Position numbers and translations under genes: made by a program. Under the pieces are notes generated by a model. It saw only the letters and a list, made by a program, of their open reading frames with translations. It did no database searches and was not told the DNA's origin. 64,000 nt of DNA from Tetragonia tetragonoides (Eukaryota; Streptophyta; Magnoliopsida; Caryophyllales; Aizoaceae), in NCBI GenBank assembly GCA_038025085.1, contig CM076149.1, positions 31,747,501-31,811,500 of the forward strand, given 5' to 3'. Shown piece by piece: positions 1 to 13,187 of the stretch (position 1 is its first letter; each line of letters opens with the position of its first letter).

Positions 1-176
1 CAGAGTAAATGAAAAAGTTAGTGATACTTTGAGAATGATCAGTATAGAGTGCTTCGACAAACAGTGACTAAACACCGCTCTGCGGATGTCGAGATTCCGT
101 CCCTGTACGAGAAACAAAAAAGTCAACAAGACAGCGCGATCAAAATGACGGCTGTAAAATGGTTAGCAACATATGA

Positions 177-480
177 ACAGTTTAAATGCAATAGCTTAAG
201 CAATCATTGACTGAAACATATAAAGAAAAATAATGGACAGTATAACCGCAATAGTTTAAGCAATCATTGACTGACACAAAATAAGTAACCTCGTAGAAGG
301 ATAGTTTAACTGTAATAACTTAAGCGATCATTGACTAACCCCAAAAATTTGTAACCTCGCAGACGGACAGTTTAACCGCAATAGCTTAAGCGACCATTGA
401 CTGACCCCAAATTCGTAGTTTCGCAGAAGGAAAGGTTAACCGCAACAATTTAAGCGATCAGTGACTGGTCCAAAATTTGT
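177..480 (-). repeat. Five tandem ~60-66 bp repeats in the 3' region of B1
   Basis: Unit starts are at about 177, 237, 301, 367 and 431. Each has a core like ACAGTTTAACCGCAATAGCT followed by AAGCRAYCATTGACTGA. The same family of units occurs in B2 (28800-29097) and inverted in C (40722-40951), so it belongs to the 3' untranslated region of the B family. Confidence 0.9.
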
Positions 481-2649
481 ACCGTTGTGTTGCTTAGCAA
501 GTGCCGATAAAATTTTCGGGCTCATAAATAACTTGGGCGCTCCGGGCAGTGAGAGTCGTCGCAGTGTAGATCCAGGTTTCAGTATTTGGGACCTGTAAAT
601 AGTTAGTACCGTAAAATACGCCAACTGTCGAATTTGAATTTGTGGTGCCTGAGGGCTTTGCTCCCGCGCGCTTGGTACTGATATTGCCGCAAATGAACTG
701 TAGTAACGAACTTTGGACTGGAAAAGGGGCCGTAGGACAGCAAAAGGGGCCCGCGCGCTTGGCTGTTGTTGGAAGGTTATCTCCATTCTTGGTTGTAGTC
801 GGAAGGTCGCTTTTTGGGATTGATCATGAGTTTCGGGCTTGCTGGTTTCGATGGAGAGCGGGTAGACTCAAACCTTCAGTGGAAATATGCACATAGGGAA
901 AAGATGCAATAGACATGCCCGACTGACCATGACAAAATGCACAAGACATGACATAGTAATATGCATGGGTACAGGGGGATTGACATGTAAACACGTAGGG
1001 ACTCAAGACACTAAGAAATTATGTACACATGCATGCCTTTGAAGGCGACTCTAGTACTTATGCAAATATGATGTATGCAGATTCTATTGACTCACAGCTC
1101 CATGCAGCTAGCCTAACATGCACGACTCTCCTAGAGGGTCTAAAGAGGGTCTTCATATGGGAAACGTTTTTCTGATCAAGAATTTGATTCCTGTGGTGAT
1201 CTTGGCACAATATGAGACAAGTGGACAAAATAGGGTGCGGTCAAGGAAGAATCAGCCCCCAGTTTGATGTGTGGTTCTTGATGGTTATGACCTACTCGAG
1301 GAGTTATGGGTGTTGATGCGGCGGTACAAAGTATCCTAACTTAAGGTATGGGGACGAAATGGCCAACTTGGAACGTAGCGGACAAAGAACCGACTCATTC
1401 TGAAAAAGCCCCCAGTTGGGAAGTCTATGCGCAAACCTATGAGAAAGGTGATGAGTAAGACCTCTAGATGACTGACCAAAGAGCGCTTACATGAGAAACA
1501 ATGTTCTAAATCTTCGGAAATTTAAGTTGCCTCAAGATGTTGAATTTGTTTTATATATTTTTTTTTTGTTGCCCTAACTTTTGCCTAGGCCCCCCTTTCG
1601 GGTTTTCAACCTACCGGGCTCATTTTATTTCTTTTGCCTTAGATGAGAATGGTGGAATGGGAGAACTCCTTATGGTCATGTGACAAAGTGGTTGTCGTGG
1701 CCGGACCTCCTTGAGGTTTTCTACGTATCTAGTTTATGGAATCAGGCCAACGTAGTTCAGGACTATATAATTGAATGGTCGTACCTCTTGGAGGGCTTTT
1801 GGGTTGTAATGTCAGGCTGGGTTGAGGTGTCAAAGAAAGGATAAAGGTTCAAATAAACCCAATGTAAATCCCCTCCCCGAAGTATGCTAGATGGTATAGA
1901 AGTTTTTGATCTAGGCGAGGTGGCTAACGGACCTATGTTTAGGTAAGGCCATTGTTCGGTTGTGCTCGAAGTGTTTGCACTCTTTTGGATTTTTGATCGC
2001 TCTTGAATTTTTTTTCTCTTTTGGTTTTTTTTTTTTTTTTGCATTTCTCTTGGTGGCTCTTTGTTTTTGTAGGTCGGTCCACCTTGTCTAGAAGGTTGCT
2101 TCTATTCCCATGTCGCACACACCCATTCCCAGGGTAAGAATGATGTGGTTAAGAAATGAAAGGCTATGTGTTTGGCTCAAAGGATTGCAAGTGGTAATGA
2201 TGTATAGGGTAGTAAAGGATATTGATGTGAGGTGCCAAATGAATGCCTCCTGTCCTCAGCACGGACGGTTCAACTGTATGTCCTCTATGGGGATGATCAT
2301 TGGGGAGTTTTTGTTTGATGTTTTCCACAATGAAGGCTTTCTTTTGAAATTTTTTTTTGATTGATTTTTTTTTTTATTCCGTCATAGGCAACTTAAGTTC
2401 TTCATAGAATTGAACAAAGAACAATGATGGGAATCAAAATGCAATCTTTATTGAATCGAAGCGAAGTATTACACGAGAAGTAAGCTAAACTCTATGGACG
2501 AATTGAAAAGACAACTAGACATCATTAAACTTGACTGGACTCAACTAGACTAGCACACTAGGAAACATCGACTCTCTTCAACTTCTCGAGCATAGGCTGT
2601 TCATAGGGATACGTAGGACAAGCCCCTGTAGATACACGCGTTTTTCACG
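481..2649 (-). other. Non-coding 3' region of B1
   Basis: No supportable gene. The stretch matches, in reverse, element C at 8940-9890 plus 39459-40700. It holds the conserved motif CTGATTCC...AGATACGTAG (minus strand, about 1715-1755), a T-rich run near 2020-2040 and an AATAAA-type signal near 2440. Short ORFs here are chance readings. Confidence 0.75.
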
Positions 2650-3217
2650 ATTTAAGTGGAATTCTTAAGAAGGTTATCCTCAATTAGGATGCCCACAGCA
2701 TAGAGCCGGTTGTATGAGTCAATTGCTTGATACTTGAGGTGTTCCTTGTAAGCAGGTTGTAGGTTCTTTATGAGTTGGCAAATTTGATCACTTTGCGGAG
2801 GTCGCTCAACCAGTTCAGCTATCTTTAGCTTCCAACGCCTAAGGAAGGTAGTGAATCTCTCATCTTCTTCTTGTTTGGTGATCTCTAACTCTCGAAGGGT
2901 CATAGGTAGAGCAACATTTTCCTTGTAGCGTGCAAGGAAGACTGTGGTAAAATCGGACCAAGTTAGGTCATGAGCTCATCAAGCCTCTCGTCAGTGGTTT
3001 TGACCATGGTGAAGTTTGGGGGTGTGATCGGTGAGGTAAGGGATGTATGGAGTGGTGGTGGGCTTTGTGGTGGTGATGGATTATGGGGTGATGGCCTTTT
3101 GGAATGTGGTGGTGTCTTGGAGGTAGCTTGTACACGAACCAATCTGCCGGACGATCGAGTCCAACCTTTGTCACCGTAATTCTTCCTCCAGCCCCCAATC
3201 CTGAACACAAGTCTCAA
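2650..3217 (-). pseudogene. gag remnant of B1
   Basis: The first part (3217-2963) is the proline/serine-rich N-terminal leader of gag ending in a VKTTDERLDELM segment. The second part (about 2960-2652) is the C-terminal half of the capsid, with WSDFTTVFLARYKEN and TLRELEITKQEEDE. The N-terminal half of the capsid is deleted between them and the frame changes at the join. Gag would form the virus-like particle in the cytoplasm. The reading stops after GILIEDNLLKNST, before the zinc knuckle, and no pol follows. The relationship to gag in B2 (38727-37876) is clear from the shared capsid words. Confidence 0.85.
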
Positions 3218-4539
3218 CTTAGAAAGACGCCAAAGAAAGGACTTGAAAACAAAGACTCCTGATTTTTAGAAGACCCTCGATAGCTCCTAAGGTGAATGAA
3301 TCTAAGGACGTCTATATAAAGTCGAATGCATGATGATGACAGTTCAATGACAGAGCTACGACAACAATATGCAAGATGCATGGTGGACTGACCTTGACAT
3401 TTATGACAATGTATGGATGCTTCCTAGAATGACCCTAGAGCACTTAATGAATAACTTGTCTAAACTTCTAGTGTATGAGACGTTGTAACAAATGGAGACA
3501 TAGATGAATGCATGACTTGAACTTTTGTACAAATGCAGATGCAAAATGTCGACAATGCAAGCATAACGACTAATTATGATTCCTAGCATGGAGCGTCTAA
3601 TAGGTACAATGCAGTGCAATGCAAAGAAATGGAAAATAAGAAAATAAAGTCGATGAACGAAAATGAGAAAAATAGAAAAAAGACGGACCATCCTATTTAT
3701 TTTTTTAGACTCAAAAAAAATGGAAAATGGGATAAATAAAAAAAAAGAAGGAATTTCGACATTGTTTTTTAAATTTTTATTTTTCCAAAGTTTATTATTA
3801 TTATTTTTTTCGGCGGCTTTTTTTTTTTTCCCTTTTTTTTTTTGCCGAATTTGAATTACATCAAAACAATAAAGAAAAGAAAAGAAAAATAAAAAAAAGT
3901 GGGAGAGGGGAATTGGAGAGACTGACTCTTTTTTTTTTTTGTGCTAAAAGGTCTTAGAAAATTCTTCATGACTTCGACGCTATATGAAAATATATCATCA
4001 GGGAAACGAGTGCTCATTGAATTGAATTCTCGCACAGTTTTTTGGAACTAGCTAAAAAAAAAGAAAGGACTCCTAGCACGTAAGTACATGTTGGCACATA
4101 GTCATGGTATTCATGCATTCAGACAAGCATTATAACAACGCAGTTTACAGGCAAACAATTTATCAGACGGGCATTACAACGACACATGCACAACAAGCAA
4201 GCGGATGCACACATGTGGGTTAAAGGCTTTTGGCTCCTGTGAGGTTACCACTATAAATTCCAATTTCCGTTCGGCGGATGGTCGACACATCGATTGTAAT
4301 TCTTCTCATCAACAAAGGATTGATGAGTCATGGGTGAGGAAGCGTCGATTTGCAAGATAGGACAACTGTATTTTCCTTTAGATATACGGGTTGTCTACGA
4401 GTTGCGACACAAACTTCCTCGAGGGTTGATAAGGGTCAAAAGGTTGTGCAAAAGCACATGCAAATGATGCAAAATATATGAAACATGTTATTTAAACAAT
4501 TAAGCAAACTTAACTTTCGAGTCTCACCCTCTTAAATAA
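3218..4539 (-). other. Leader of B1 between primer-binding site and gag
   Basis: AT-rich untranslated sequence with long A/T runs around 3660-3920. A similar T-rich segment lies upstream of gag in B2 (39180-39420). No gene is seen. Confidence 0.7.
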
Positions 4540-4558
4540 ATCCCCAGTGAAGTCTCCA
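4540..4558 (-). promoter_or_regulatory. Primer-binding site of B1 (tRNA-Arg-like)
   Basis: On the minus strand, TGGAGACTTCACTGGGGAT starts two bases after the LTR end. It differs at a few bases from the complement of the 3' end of plant tRNA-Arg (TGGCGACTCCGCTGGGGAT), the primer used by Ogre-type elements. This fixes the LTR end and the strand. Confidence 0.8.
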
Positions 4559-4559
4559 C

Positions 4560-5835
4560 TGTAAGGACCCGGGATTTACTACGTGTTCCACGAGTGCGTC
4601 CTTATAGAAAATTTGTCAGTTGGGGGCTTAGATAAGTTTAAGGGACCATCGAGTTAGAAAAGCATTTGTAAAGACTTGAATTGAATAAAAACTATGGAAT
4701 AGGTCACAAATCTGCTATCGGCGTTTTATCGAAGTGACAAACCGAAGGGACAACCCAATAGCGCGATAAGTGAACTAATCATGTTTTTAGAAAGACTCCC
4801 GCTTATTTAAAACATATAAGTACTCAAGAATAAAGGGTTCGGGGGCGAAGGTACGAGGTGGGAAGGTGTTAGGCACCCAACTCGCCCGTATTATGACGGC
4901 CTCTACTAACTCAAGTTTGCTTAATAATTTACAGACATAATTCCCATGCAAAACGGGATTAACAACCTAGACTTAGACTATTAATTGGTTCATCAGAAGC
5001 ATCACAACATTTATTTTAACCCTTGTTTGGACATGCATTCGATTGACAAGTTGAGCAGCACAACGATTATACAGACAATATTCAGGAAGCAATAAAAACG
5101 TTATTCTAGCATGATATCTACACTATGACTACTTAGAAAATAAACAAATAAGCAAGCAATTTAATTTGAGCCCTCAAGAATTTGTACCTGAACTGTAGGC
5201 TATATTTGACAAGAATAGTAAAAATAGATCTCAAGTTTGGAAGAAAGAGGGGGAAGTTCAGTGTCAATACTCCTGAGAATAGAGGTCGTCAACTGTAGAC
5301 GGTGTGTTTTGAACTGATGGTGAAGGGTTTGTTTATATAGGCGTGGAGAAGTAGGGTTGTACGAGACGGGCTTGAAAAATGAGCCAGGCCCGAACGAAAG
5401 TCAGCGCCGCTAGCGGCCCTGGGAAATTTGTCAGAGCTGCTAACGGCCCTGGGACTTTCCCCAGGGTCGCTGACGGCTGTCAGCAGCCAGCTGGATGACG
5501 TCATAATGACATCATCCAGCCCATTTTCATTTTCTGGAGGATTTTAAATATTCCGAAAAACATGAAAAGATCGTTTTACCCCTGAACGGTAAAAAGACGG
5601 TTTTACCCTTAAATCGCAACTTGGCGACCGGGAGTCGGAATGAGGCATGAGACGTGTCGTTGGAAAGCTTTTGAACAGGGCTTTTGAATGGAATGGAATG
5701 AAGGAGTGTTTGGAGGAAAAACCTGAGACCTTATCTTAACTATTAAAGCAAAAATAGCAGTTCAAGCTTAAAAATTACTCCTTTCAACATCGGGCTTTTG
5801 CGGAGAAATCTGAATACGCTTTTTTGGCGTCTACA
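4560..5835 (-). repeat. 5' LTR of B1 (B family, 1276 bp)
   Basis: Bounded by TG...CA: on the minus strand it starts TGTAGACGCCAAAAAAGCG at 5835 and ends CCTTACA at 4560. A TATATAA box lies near 5331-5337 (minus). Upstream of it are GC-rich GCTAGCGGCCCTGG-type motifs (5404-5486) and a palindrome. It matches the LTRs of B2 and C. Confidence 0.92.
5491..5519. promoter_or_regulatory. U3 palindrome with TGACG motifs in the B1 LTR
   Basis: An imperfect 29-bp inverted repeat with outer arms CTGGATGA / TCATCCAG and a central TGACGTCA. The C LTR has the perfect version at 41842-41870. TGACG cores are bound by plant TGA-type bZIP factors in general; binding here is inference. Confidence 0.6.
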
Positions 5836-7668
5836 GTACTTCTAGTGTTATTAATTTTGAATTTGGTAACAATTTTTGTCATGATTGTTCCTCTAAAAAA
5901 CTAAAAAAGTGTGAATCAAGTTACAACATTCCTATATCTTGTGTCATTAAATTTGAATATGCTGGTAGTCTTTTCATAAGTTGTTGTGTAAACTGTTCTG
6001 AATGCTTTCTTTTTCAGAAAATGGTAAGCATTTCATTCCATTCTCCAAATGGATGCCAATATGACACCCTTTGGGCAAAGTATTTATATGAGAAGGCATA
6101 CCAATGTGGTATCCTAACAATACGCCTACTTATATCTCCTTACAATGCCTACACAAAAATAATACCAACTACTCATATCAGATTAGGTACTTCCTTACAT
6201 CGTGCTCATTAAAGAATGCATACGCTTTAACAAAAACTGAGATTTTAATGCTACGGACCAACTGCTCAGGGGATAACATCTTGGTGTTGAAAATTCTTTC
6301 ATTCCTTTTCAACCGAAGGTGGTAAACTATGCTTAGCAAAGCTGCCTTCCTGATTTTCTTCAAAGGATGCTTACCTCTACAATGTTGTCTAAGCCATCTC
6401 AATTCTCCCTTGAAACTCCATGGTCTCCTGGTGACGCCAAGCCATTGCAAAATCTGAGACCATACTGTATGTGAGTAAGGGCACTGGACTAGGACGTGAG
6501 AGATGCACTCATTATCTTGTTGGCAAAGCGTGCATTTAGGGTCCTGGTGTATACCCCTTTTTGCTAGATTATCAACAATTGCGAGTTTACAATGGCAGCC
6601 AACCAACATATTATTCTGTGCTTCGGAACTCCCACCCTTTCCCAAATCATAGAGGACCACCAAGTAGTGTTAGCTAGTAGTTTCCCTCAGAAACTTGTAT
6701 GCTTTAGCAACTTTGAATTTTCCATTATGAACCCAAGAAGTTATCATCAATTGTGATGCTTGAGAATTACCGCATTTAATGAACAATTCATCTCTTAGAT
6801 TGATTAGTTTAGACCACATCCACGAGTCGCCTTATTTGTGTTTCACAGCCCAGAAGTCACATTGCTTCAGGTAGTAAGCATGGATCCAATGGACACAAAG
6901 GGAGTATTGTTGTCAGGCTACCATCCATAGTCTTTTGATGATGCAAGCCTTATTCCATGACAAAATTTCTTTGATATTAAGGCCACCTGCTTCATGGGAT
7001 CTACAGATAATATCCCACTTGACCATGTGAATTTTCTTCTGTCCAGACTGAGCACCCCAAAAGAAACTCCTACACACTTCTCCGTAATGACCTCTTTCAG
7101 GAGAATGAAAGCTGCCCCCCAGTACGCTTGAATGCTGAATAATACTGAATTAATTAACTGTAACTTTCCCGCATAACACAAGAATCTAGAGGCCCAGTGT
7201 TGTGTTTTCTTGGAAAGTTTTTCAATCAAGGGTCGACGAAGCTGTTTTGTAAGTTTTGCTGCAGAGAGAGGGATCCCTAAATATTTAAAGGGAAGATCCC
7301 CACGACTAAGACCAGTATCCTGAAGTATGTCATGTTGTATATCAACAGGAACTCCACCAAAATAGATGGAAGATTTAAGAGGATTAGCTTGAAGACCAGA
7401 AAAATCAGCGAACCTCTAAAACTTATCAATTACAACTCTTGAGGTCTTATCCCTTCTAGAGAAAACCAAGAGATCATCGGTAAAGTCTAAGTGAGTAATC
7501 CCCAACCTTGCACACTTGGGGTGGTAAGAGAATGCAGGCTGCTTTGTGACAACTTTCATCATTCTGGACAAAACTTCCATGCAAATGACAAATAAGTACA
7601 GCGACATAGGATGACCCTGCCGTAGACCCCTTATCCCTTGGAAAAACCCTCTAGGAACACCATTAATA
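5836..7668 (-). pseudogene. Decayed plant LINE (non-LTR retrotransposon), RT C-terminal half
   Basis: On the minus strand, successive readings give RT palm words (GLRQGHPMSLYLF, THLDFTDDLLVFSR, where FTDD replaces the catalytic F/YADD), the thumb region (GDLPFKYLGIPLS, AGKLQLINSVLFSIQAYW) and the C-terminal zinc-binding zf-RVT region (CTLCQQDNECISHVLVQCP). Stops and frameshifts interrupt it, for example a TAG at about 7414. The 5' half (endonuclease, RT fingers) is missing at 7668, where another repeat begins. Intact, it would prime reverse transcription on nicked nuclear DNA. It cannot work now. Confidence 0.88.
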
Positions 7669-8185
<517 letters not shown>

Positions 8186-8940
8186 CTCTGACTCTGACTC
8201 TAAGGAAGAAAGACCAAAGGTCATGCTGGCTAAGATTAATTCTGTGCTCGAAAACAGGGGCCTGTTCGCCAACTACCATGCTAATGTTGGTAAAATCAAT
8301 CCCAAAGTCAAGGGTAAGCTTCCAGCCAAGTTCTCCATGCCCGAGGCTCCAACATTCACTGGAACTGATATTCCACAAGACCACCTCAAAGCCTTCACTA
8401 CTGCCATGGGTTTAAGAGGAGTTGACAAAAATATCTACATTCACTTGTTCCCACAGACTCTTGATGCCCCAACTCATCGTTAATTCTACACCTTAAATTT
8501 GGAGAACTACTACACTTGATCAGATTTTACTACAGTCTTCCTCGCACGCTACAAGGAAAATATCGGTCTACCTATGACCCTTCGAGAGTTAGAGATCACC
8601 AAATAAGAAGAAGATGAGGGATCCACTGCCTTCCTTACACCTCGAAAGCTAAAGACAGTCAAACTAGTTGAGCGACCTTCGCAAACTGATAAAATCCGCC
8701 AACTCATCAAGAATCTGCAACCTGCTTACAAAGAAAACCTCAAGTATCAACCAATTGACTCCTACAACCGGCTCTGTGCTGTGGGCATCCTAATTGAAGA
8801 TAACATTCTTAAAAATTCCACTCATGTCATGAACAACGCGAGTATCTACAGCAGGGGTTGTCCTCCATATCTCTGTCAAACAACCCGTGCTCGAGAAGTT
8901 GAAGAGAGTCGAAGTCTTCTTATGTGCAAGTCTAGTTGAG
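8186..8940 (+). pseudogene. gag remnant of element C
   Basis: Starts within gag at SDSDSKEE and runs through the capsid: KFSMPEAPTFTGTDIPQDH, YIHLFPQTLDAPTHR, then stop (TAA about 8480), FLARYKENIG, LRELEITK, a further stop, and IKNLQPAYKENLKYQPIDSY. It ends after GILIEDNILKNST, the same place where B1 gag ends, without a zinc knuckle. In-frame stops show it is dead. The N-terminus is lost at the junction with the AT-rich repeat. Confidence 0.85.
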
Positions 8941-9890
8941 TCCAGTCAAGTCTAATGATGTCTAGTGTGTCTTTTCAATTCGTCCATAGAGTCTAGCTTA
9001 TTTCTTGTGCAATGCTTTTCTTCGTTTCAATAAAGATTGCATTTTCATTCCCATCATTGTCTTTGTTCAATCCTATGACGAACTTAAGTTGCCTATGACG
9101 GAATAAAAAAAAAAATCAAAAGAAAGCCTTCATTGTGGAAAACATCAAATGAAAAACTCCCTAATGATCATCCCCATAGAGGACATATAGTTGAACCGCT
9201 CGTGACGAGTACATGAGGCATTCATTTGGCACCTCACATCAATATCCTTGACTACCCTATACATTATTACCACTTGCAACGCTTTGAGCCTTAAACACAT
9301 AGTCTTTCATTTCTTAACCACATCATCTACCCGGGGAATGGGTGTGTGCGACATGGGAATAGAAGCAACCTTCTAGGCAAGGTGGACTGACCTACAAAAA
9401 GAGCCACCGAGAGAAATACCAAAAAAAAGAGAGAACTCGAAAGTTCAAAAGCTAACAATAAACAAAAGAGAATTTTTTTTTCGAGAGCGATCAAGGATCC
9501 AAAAGAGTGCAAACACTTCAAGCACAACCAAACGGTGGCCTTACCTAAACATTGGTCCCTAAGCCACCTTGCCGAGACCACAAACTTCTTTTCTATCTAA
9601 AATACTTTATGGAGAGATTTTACATTGGGTTTATTTGAACCTTTATCCTTTCTTTGACACCTTAACCCAACTTGACATTACAACCCAAAAGCGCTCCGAT
9701 AGGTACGGCTATTCAATTGTATAGTCCTGAACTACGTTGGTCTGATTCCACAAACTGGATACGTAGGAAACCTCAAGGAGGTCTGGCCGCGACAACCACT
9801 TTGTCACATGATCATAAGGAGTTTTCCCACTCCACCATTCTCATCTAAGGCTAAAAAAAAAATGAGCCCGGTAGACTGAAAACCTGCAAG
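8941..9890 (+). other. Non-coding 3' region of C (left part)
   Basis: Matches B1 2600-1600 in reverse. It contains CTGATTCCACAAACTGGATACG at about 9738-9761 (conserved motif) and an AATAAAG signal near 9031. No gene. Confidence 0.75.
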
Positions 9891-9895
9891 GGCGG
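9891..9895. repeat. Target-site duplication of B2 (left), GGCGG
   Basis: GGCGG directly precedes TGTAAGG of the B2 LTR and recurs at 39454-39458 directly after GTCTACA. The flanks rejoin to a sequence like B1 near 1590-1610. Confidence 0.88.
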
Positions 9896-10664
9896 TGTAA
9901 GGACCCGGGATTTTCGTCCAATCCTTTTTTACATGTATTGGTTTCCACGGAGTGCGTCCTAATAGAAAATTTGTAAGTTGGGGGTTTAGACAAGTTCAAG
10001 GGACCATCGAGTTAGAAAAGATTTTGTAAAGAGACGAATTGAATAAAAACCATGAAAGAGGTTACAAATCTGCTATCGGCGTTTTATCAAAGAGACAAAT
10101 CGAATGGACAACCTAATAGCGCGATAAGTGAAGTAATCATGTTTTTAGAAAGACTCCCGCTCATATAAAACATATGAGTACCCAAGAATAATAGGTTCGG
10201 CGACGAAGGTACGAGGTGGGAAGGTGTTAGGCACCAACCTCACCCATATTATGACGGCCTCTACTAACTCAAGTTTGCTTAATAATTTAAAGACATAATT
10301 CCCATGCAAAACGGGATTAACAACCTAGACTTAGACTATTAATTGGTTCATCACAAGCATCACAACATTTATTATTAACCCTTATTTAGACATGCATTCA
10401 GTTTAGACAAGTTGGGCAGCACAACGACTAGACATACAATATTTAGAAAGCAATAAAAACGTTACTTAGCATGATATCTATATTATGACTACTAGAAAAT
10501 AAACAATTAAGCAATTAATTTAATTTGAGCCCTCAGAAATTTGTACCTGAACTGTAGGCTATATTTAACAAAAATAGTAAAAGGCAAGATCTCAAATTTT
10601 AGAATAAAGAGGGAGAAGCTCGAGAGTACTCAAACGAGAATAGAGGTTGTCAAATGTAGACTGT
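9896..10664 (-). repeat. 3' LTR of B2, distal part
   Basis: Starts TGTAAGGACCCGGG on the plus strand, which is the LTR 3' end on the minus strand, and matches B1 4560-5290. It is cut by element A after ACTGT at 10664 and continues at 27851. Confidence 0.9.
10660..10664. repeat. Target-site duplication of element A (left), ACTGT
   Basis: Identical ACTGT follows the element at 27846-27850. Joining the flanks restores sequence like B1 around 5290-5315. Confidence 0.93.
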
Positions 10665-12179
10665 TGTAGACACCCTAATCGGTTCTCATCCCCTGACACC
10701 GCAACGCCCGATGATGATGGTAATGGATTAACATGGACGTAAGTAGAATAGGACATTGCTCGGAAATCTAGACCAAATTCCTTGAAACCTCAGTCTTTGG
10801 ATAGCCCTTGTTATAAGGATTCCAACGCCTTTGACCTTGCCTCAATCAGGTTCCCGGATCAAGAGATATCGCGTCTCAAAGATTTGGGTCAAAACCGCTC
10901 AGTCCCGGCCCCTTGGGTCAGCCCAAGGGCAATTTCGTAATTTACAGAGCACAAAAAGTCAAAAACCCTAGTCACGCGCGCGCCGTCGGGCCTGGCGGCC
11001 TTCGCAGGCTGCTCGGCGGCCAAGGTGTGACAGCGGGGCAATTAGGCCAGCCGCAGCCGCGGGCCCTAGCTGCCGTCCGTGTGGCCGTTGAAAAAGCTTT
11101 TTGGCTGGGCCGAGTTTTGGCACCGGGCTTCTTGCCCTAAGCCCTTAAATTCGTCCCCTAACTTTATAAATACTCTCTTTCACCCTCTTCAGCAGGAGGT
11201 CAGTCAATTCAGAATTTTGAGAGCATTGAGAGCACATATTTCCCCAAATCAAAGAGAATTCAGAAATCTGAAGATCCAAGCAAGCAATACACCTAGCCTA
11301 GCATCCAAGATCAAAGAGCAATCCTAATTCTACTAGTCCCGTTCAAATAGAACGTCCAGATTAAGCATCCTGAGGGCATAACTCTTTATTAAATCTATTG
11401 TTTTATTGTTTATTAATCATGTTCTATTTAGCTTTTGATTATGGTTGAATAAATTTGCATGTTTTGGGTTTTGTACATAATTATGCATACCTAGTTAATA
11501 TAAAGTTAGCATCTTTTTATTAGTTTATGCAAGTTTGCATCTTTTCGTAGTTTTTGCATGCATATAGTAGCCTCTTAGGTTTATTTTAGCATAAATTTAT
11601 TGTCTTTACATCATTAATACTCGTTTGACGTTACTAACGGTTTTATTGATGTGCATATACAATACTTGGCGCGTTTAGCAAAGTTGGTAGGTTGGAGCGT
11701 TAATTTGATGCTTTATATCTTGTTTATGCTTGTTAATAATATGCATGTAAATTGGATATAAATTGTGCAAAGTGATAACATAGGTAATTTGGTTGTTCTT
11801 AACCCGCCTAGTTAATTTAGGATCTTGGACGACCGGATTTGTATGGAACCATATAGTATAAATAAATATTTGATATGGATAAGCTTATTAGAGGCCGTTT
11901 ATACAGGTGATATAGATGAGATTCGTTTTGTTTATTTTGTACCTACATCCCCGAACTCAATATTTAGTCCCCATGGGCATGAGTCAATTCCCAATAGGAA
12001 TTGGGGTGCACTTCTGATGGTTTCCAATTGTTTCCTTAAAAATTGGTGGCGGCTTCTTATTTGCAAATTATTCCTTATAATTAATTTGAATCGCATGGAA
12101 CACATTATTTAAGAACCATTAATTCCAACTAAAAATCGATTCACGCGTTTAGGGCGCCGCAAAGGCGAGGGTTCTTACA
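10665..12179 (+). repeat. 5' LTR of element A
   Basis: Begins TGTAGACACCCTAATCGG and ends GGGTTCTTACA. A TATAAATA box lies at 11165-11172, preceded by a GC-rich array (10978-11070) with GGCGGCC-type motifs. The pair is at 26317-27845. Confidence 0.93.
11165..11172 (+). promoter_or_regulatory. TATA box of the element A 5' LTR
   Basis: TATAAATA; the 3' LTR has the same box at 26832-26839. It should drive the genomic RNA. Confidence 0.7.
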
Positions 12180-12180
12180 G

Positions 12181-12199
12181 TGGCGACTTCACTGGGGAC
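12181..12199 (+). promoter_or_regulatory. Primer-binding site of element A (tRNA-Arg-like)
   Basis: TGGCGACTTCACTGGGGAC begins one base after the LTR and matches the complement of the plant tRNA-Arg 3' end with few mismatches, as in Ogre-type elements. Confidence 0.85.
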
Positions 12200-13187
12200 T
12201 TAATAAGAGGATGTAATTCGAACACTTATCCATGTCAATAATTTATTTTAGCTATTTGGTTCAATTACCGTATGTGTTTATTTTCTTTGCTTTTGCATCC
12301 ATATCGTTCATACTGCATGCGTTATCATCGCAAGATGTCAAAAGACATCACCACTCCATAAACAGGATTTACCCTTTGGAGCCTTGTTTATGACTTAGGC
12401 CAGTGACCCACTCGGTCCGAATTACCTTTGCACATAGTCGTGTTCCACCCCATGACATTTACATGTTTCCATTCGAGATGTGTAAAACGGTACGTCTAGT
12501 CTTACTATGCACCCCATAGATGACAAAACGCATCCGGTCATGGGTTACCTTATCCAACCACAGATTGTGTCAACTATTGCATTTCCCATAGTCCATATCA
12601 AGGTGATAATTGGTTTACTTGCCATATTATTATTAATTATTTCCTTGCTATGTGATTAGTTTTCATAGAATATTAGGACTAGATCCCCCCTTAGGATTCT
12701 TTTATTGAGTCCAGGTTAGGGAAGGTTTCCCTTTTGTTTGCTTGTACGTTTTGTCAGGTTTACAGATAGAGTCTAGGATCTTTTCTTTTTCGGAAGTAGA
12801 ATCCCTGTATGACTCCGATGATGCTAGTGACCATGTTAGGAAGACGTTCCTTTCCATAAGAATTAGATTGCATGCAAATAATATATTCCCGTCAATGATC
12901 TTTCACAAAAAAAAGAGTCCAATTTTATTCCATATGCAAGTCAATAGTATATCTTTTCCTTAAATTAGGGAATTTCATCCCATATGCAAGTCAAGAGTAT
13001 TTGTTATTCTAATAAGGTCGAAAGATCATTGACTAGAATATGCTATTTACATAAAATCGTGTCTTTCCCAAACGATCATCATGTTGAGGATTAGTGCTAG
13101 ATTCTTTTCCCACATTTGTTTTAAAATAAAACCTTTTATTCTGTGGAGGTTCCCATTTATTTTCTATTTTCTTAAACGAGCCTTTTT
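12200..13187 (+). other. Leader of element A
   Basis: Untranslated region between the primer-binding site and gag. It has several ATGs in short frames and two near-repeats TTCATCCCATATGCAAGTCA-like around 12930-12990. No gene is supported. Confidence 0.6.

Larger units (their letters stand above)
1..5835 (-). mobile_element. Element B1: pol-deleted (gag-only) Ty3/gypsy Tat/Ogre-like retrotransposon, 3' end off window
   Basis: Read on the minus strand, it has a 5' LTR (5835 down to 4560), a tRNA-Arg-like primer-binding site, a leader, a short gag remnant and then directly the 3' untranslated region with tandem repeats. There is no protease, RT, RNase H or integrase between gag and the 3' region. 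The 3' region continues past position 1; by comparison with B2, the polypurine tract and 3' LTR should begin roughly 250 bp to the left. Element C carries the same gag-to-3'-region junction, so the deleted form itself was probably mobile. Confidence 0.85.
8186..9895 (+). mobile_element. Element C, left part: pol-deleted B-family retrotransposon
   Basis: Plus-strand gag remnant followed directly by the 3' region. The element is cut at 9895 by insertion of B2 and resumes at 39459. Its 5' LTR, primer-binding site and leader are absent; the sequence starts inside gag. Confidence 0.85.

Noticed and set aside
177..480. CRISPR-like regularly spaced repeats
   Set aside because: Whole units are similar with no unique spacers, and they lie in the 3' region of a plant retrotransposon.
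436..786. 116-codon minus-strand ORF
   Set aside because: It overlaps tandem repeats and B-family untranslated sequence and has no recognisable domain.
12181..12199. tRNA gene fragment
   Set aside because: Only the 3'-end complement is present directly after an LTR, so it is a primer-binding site.
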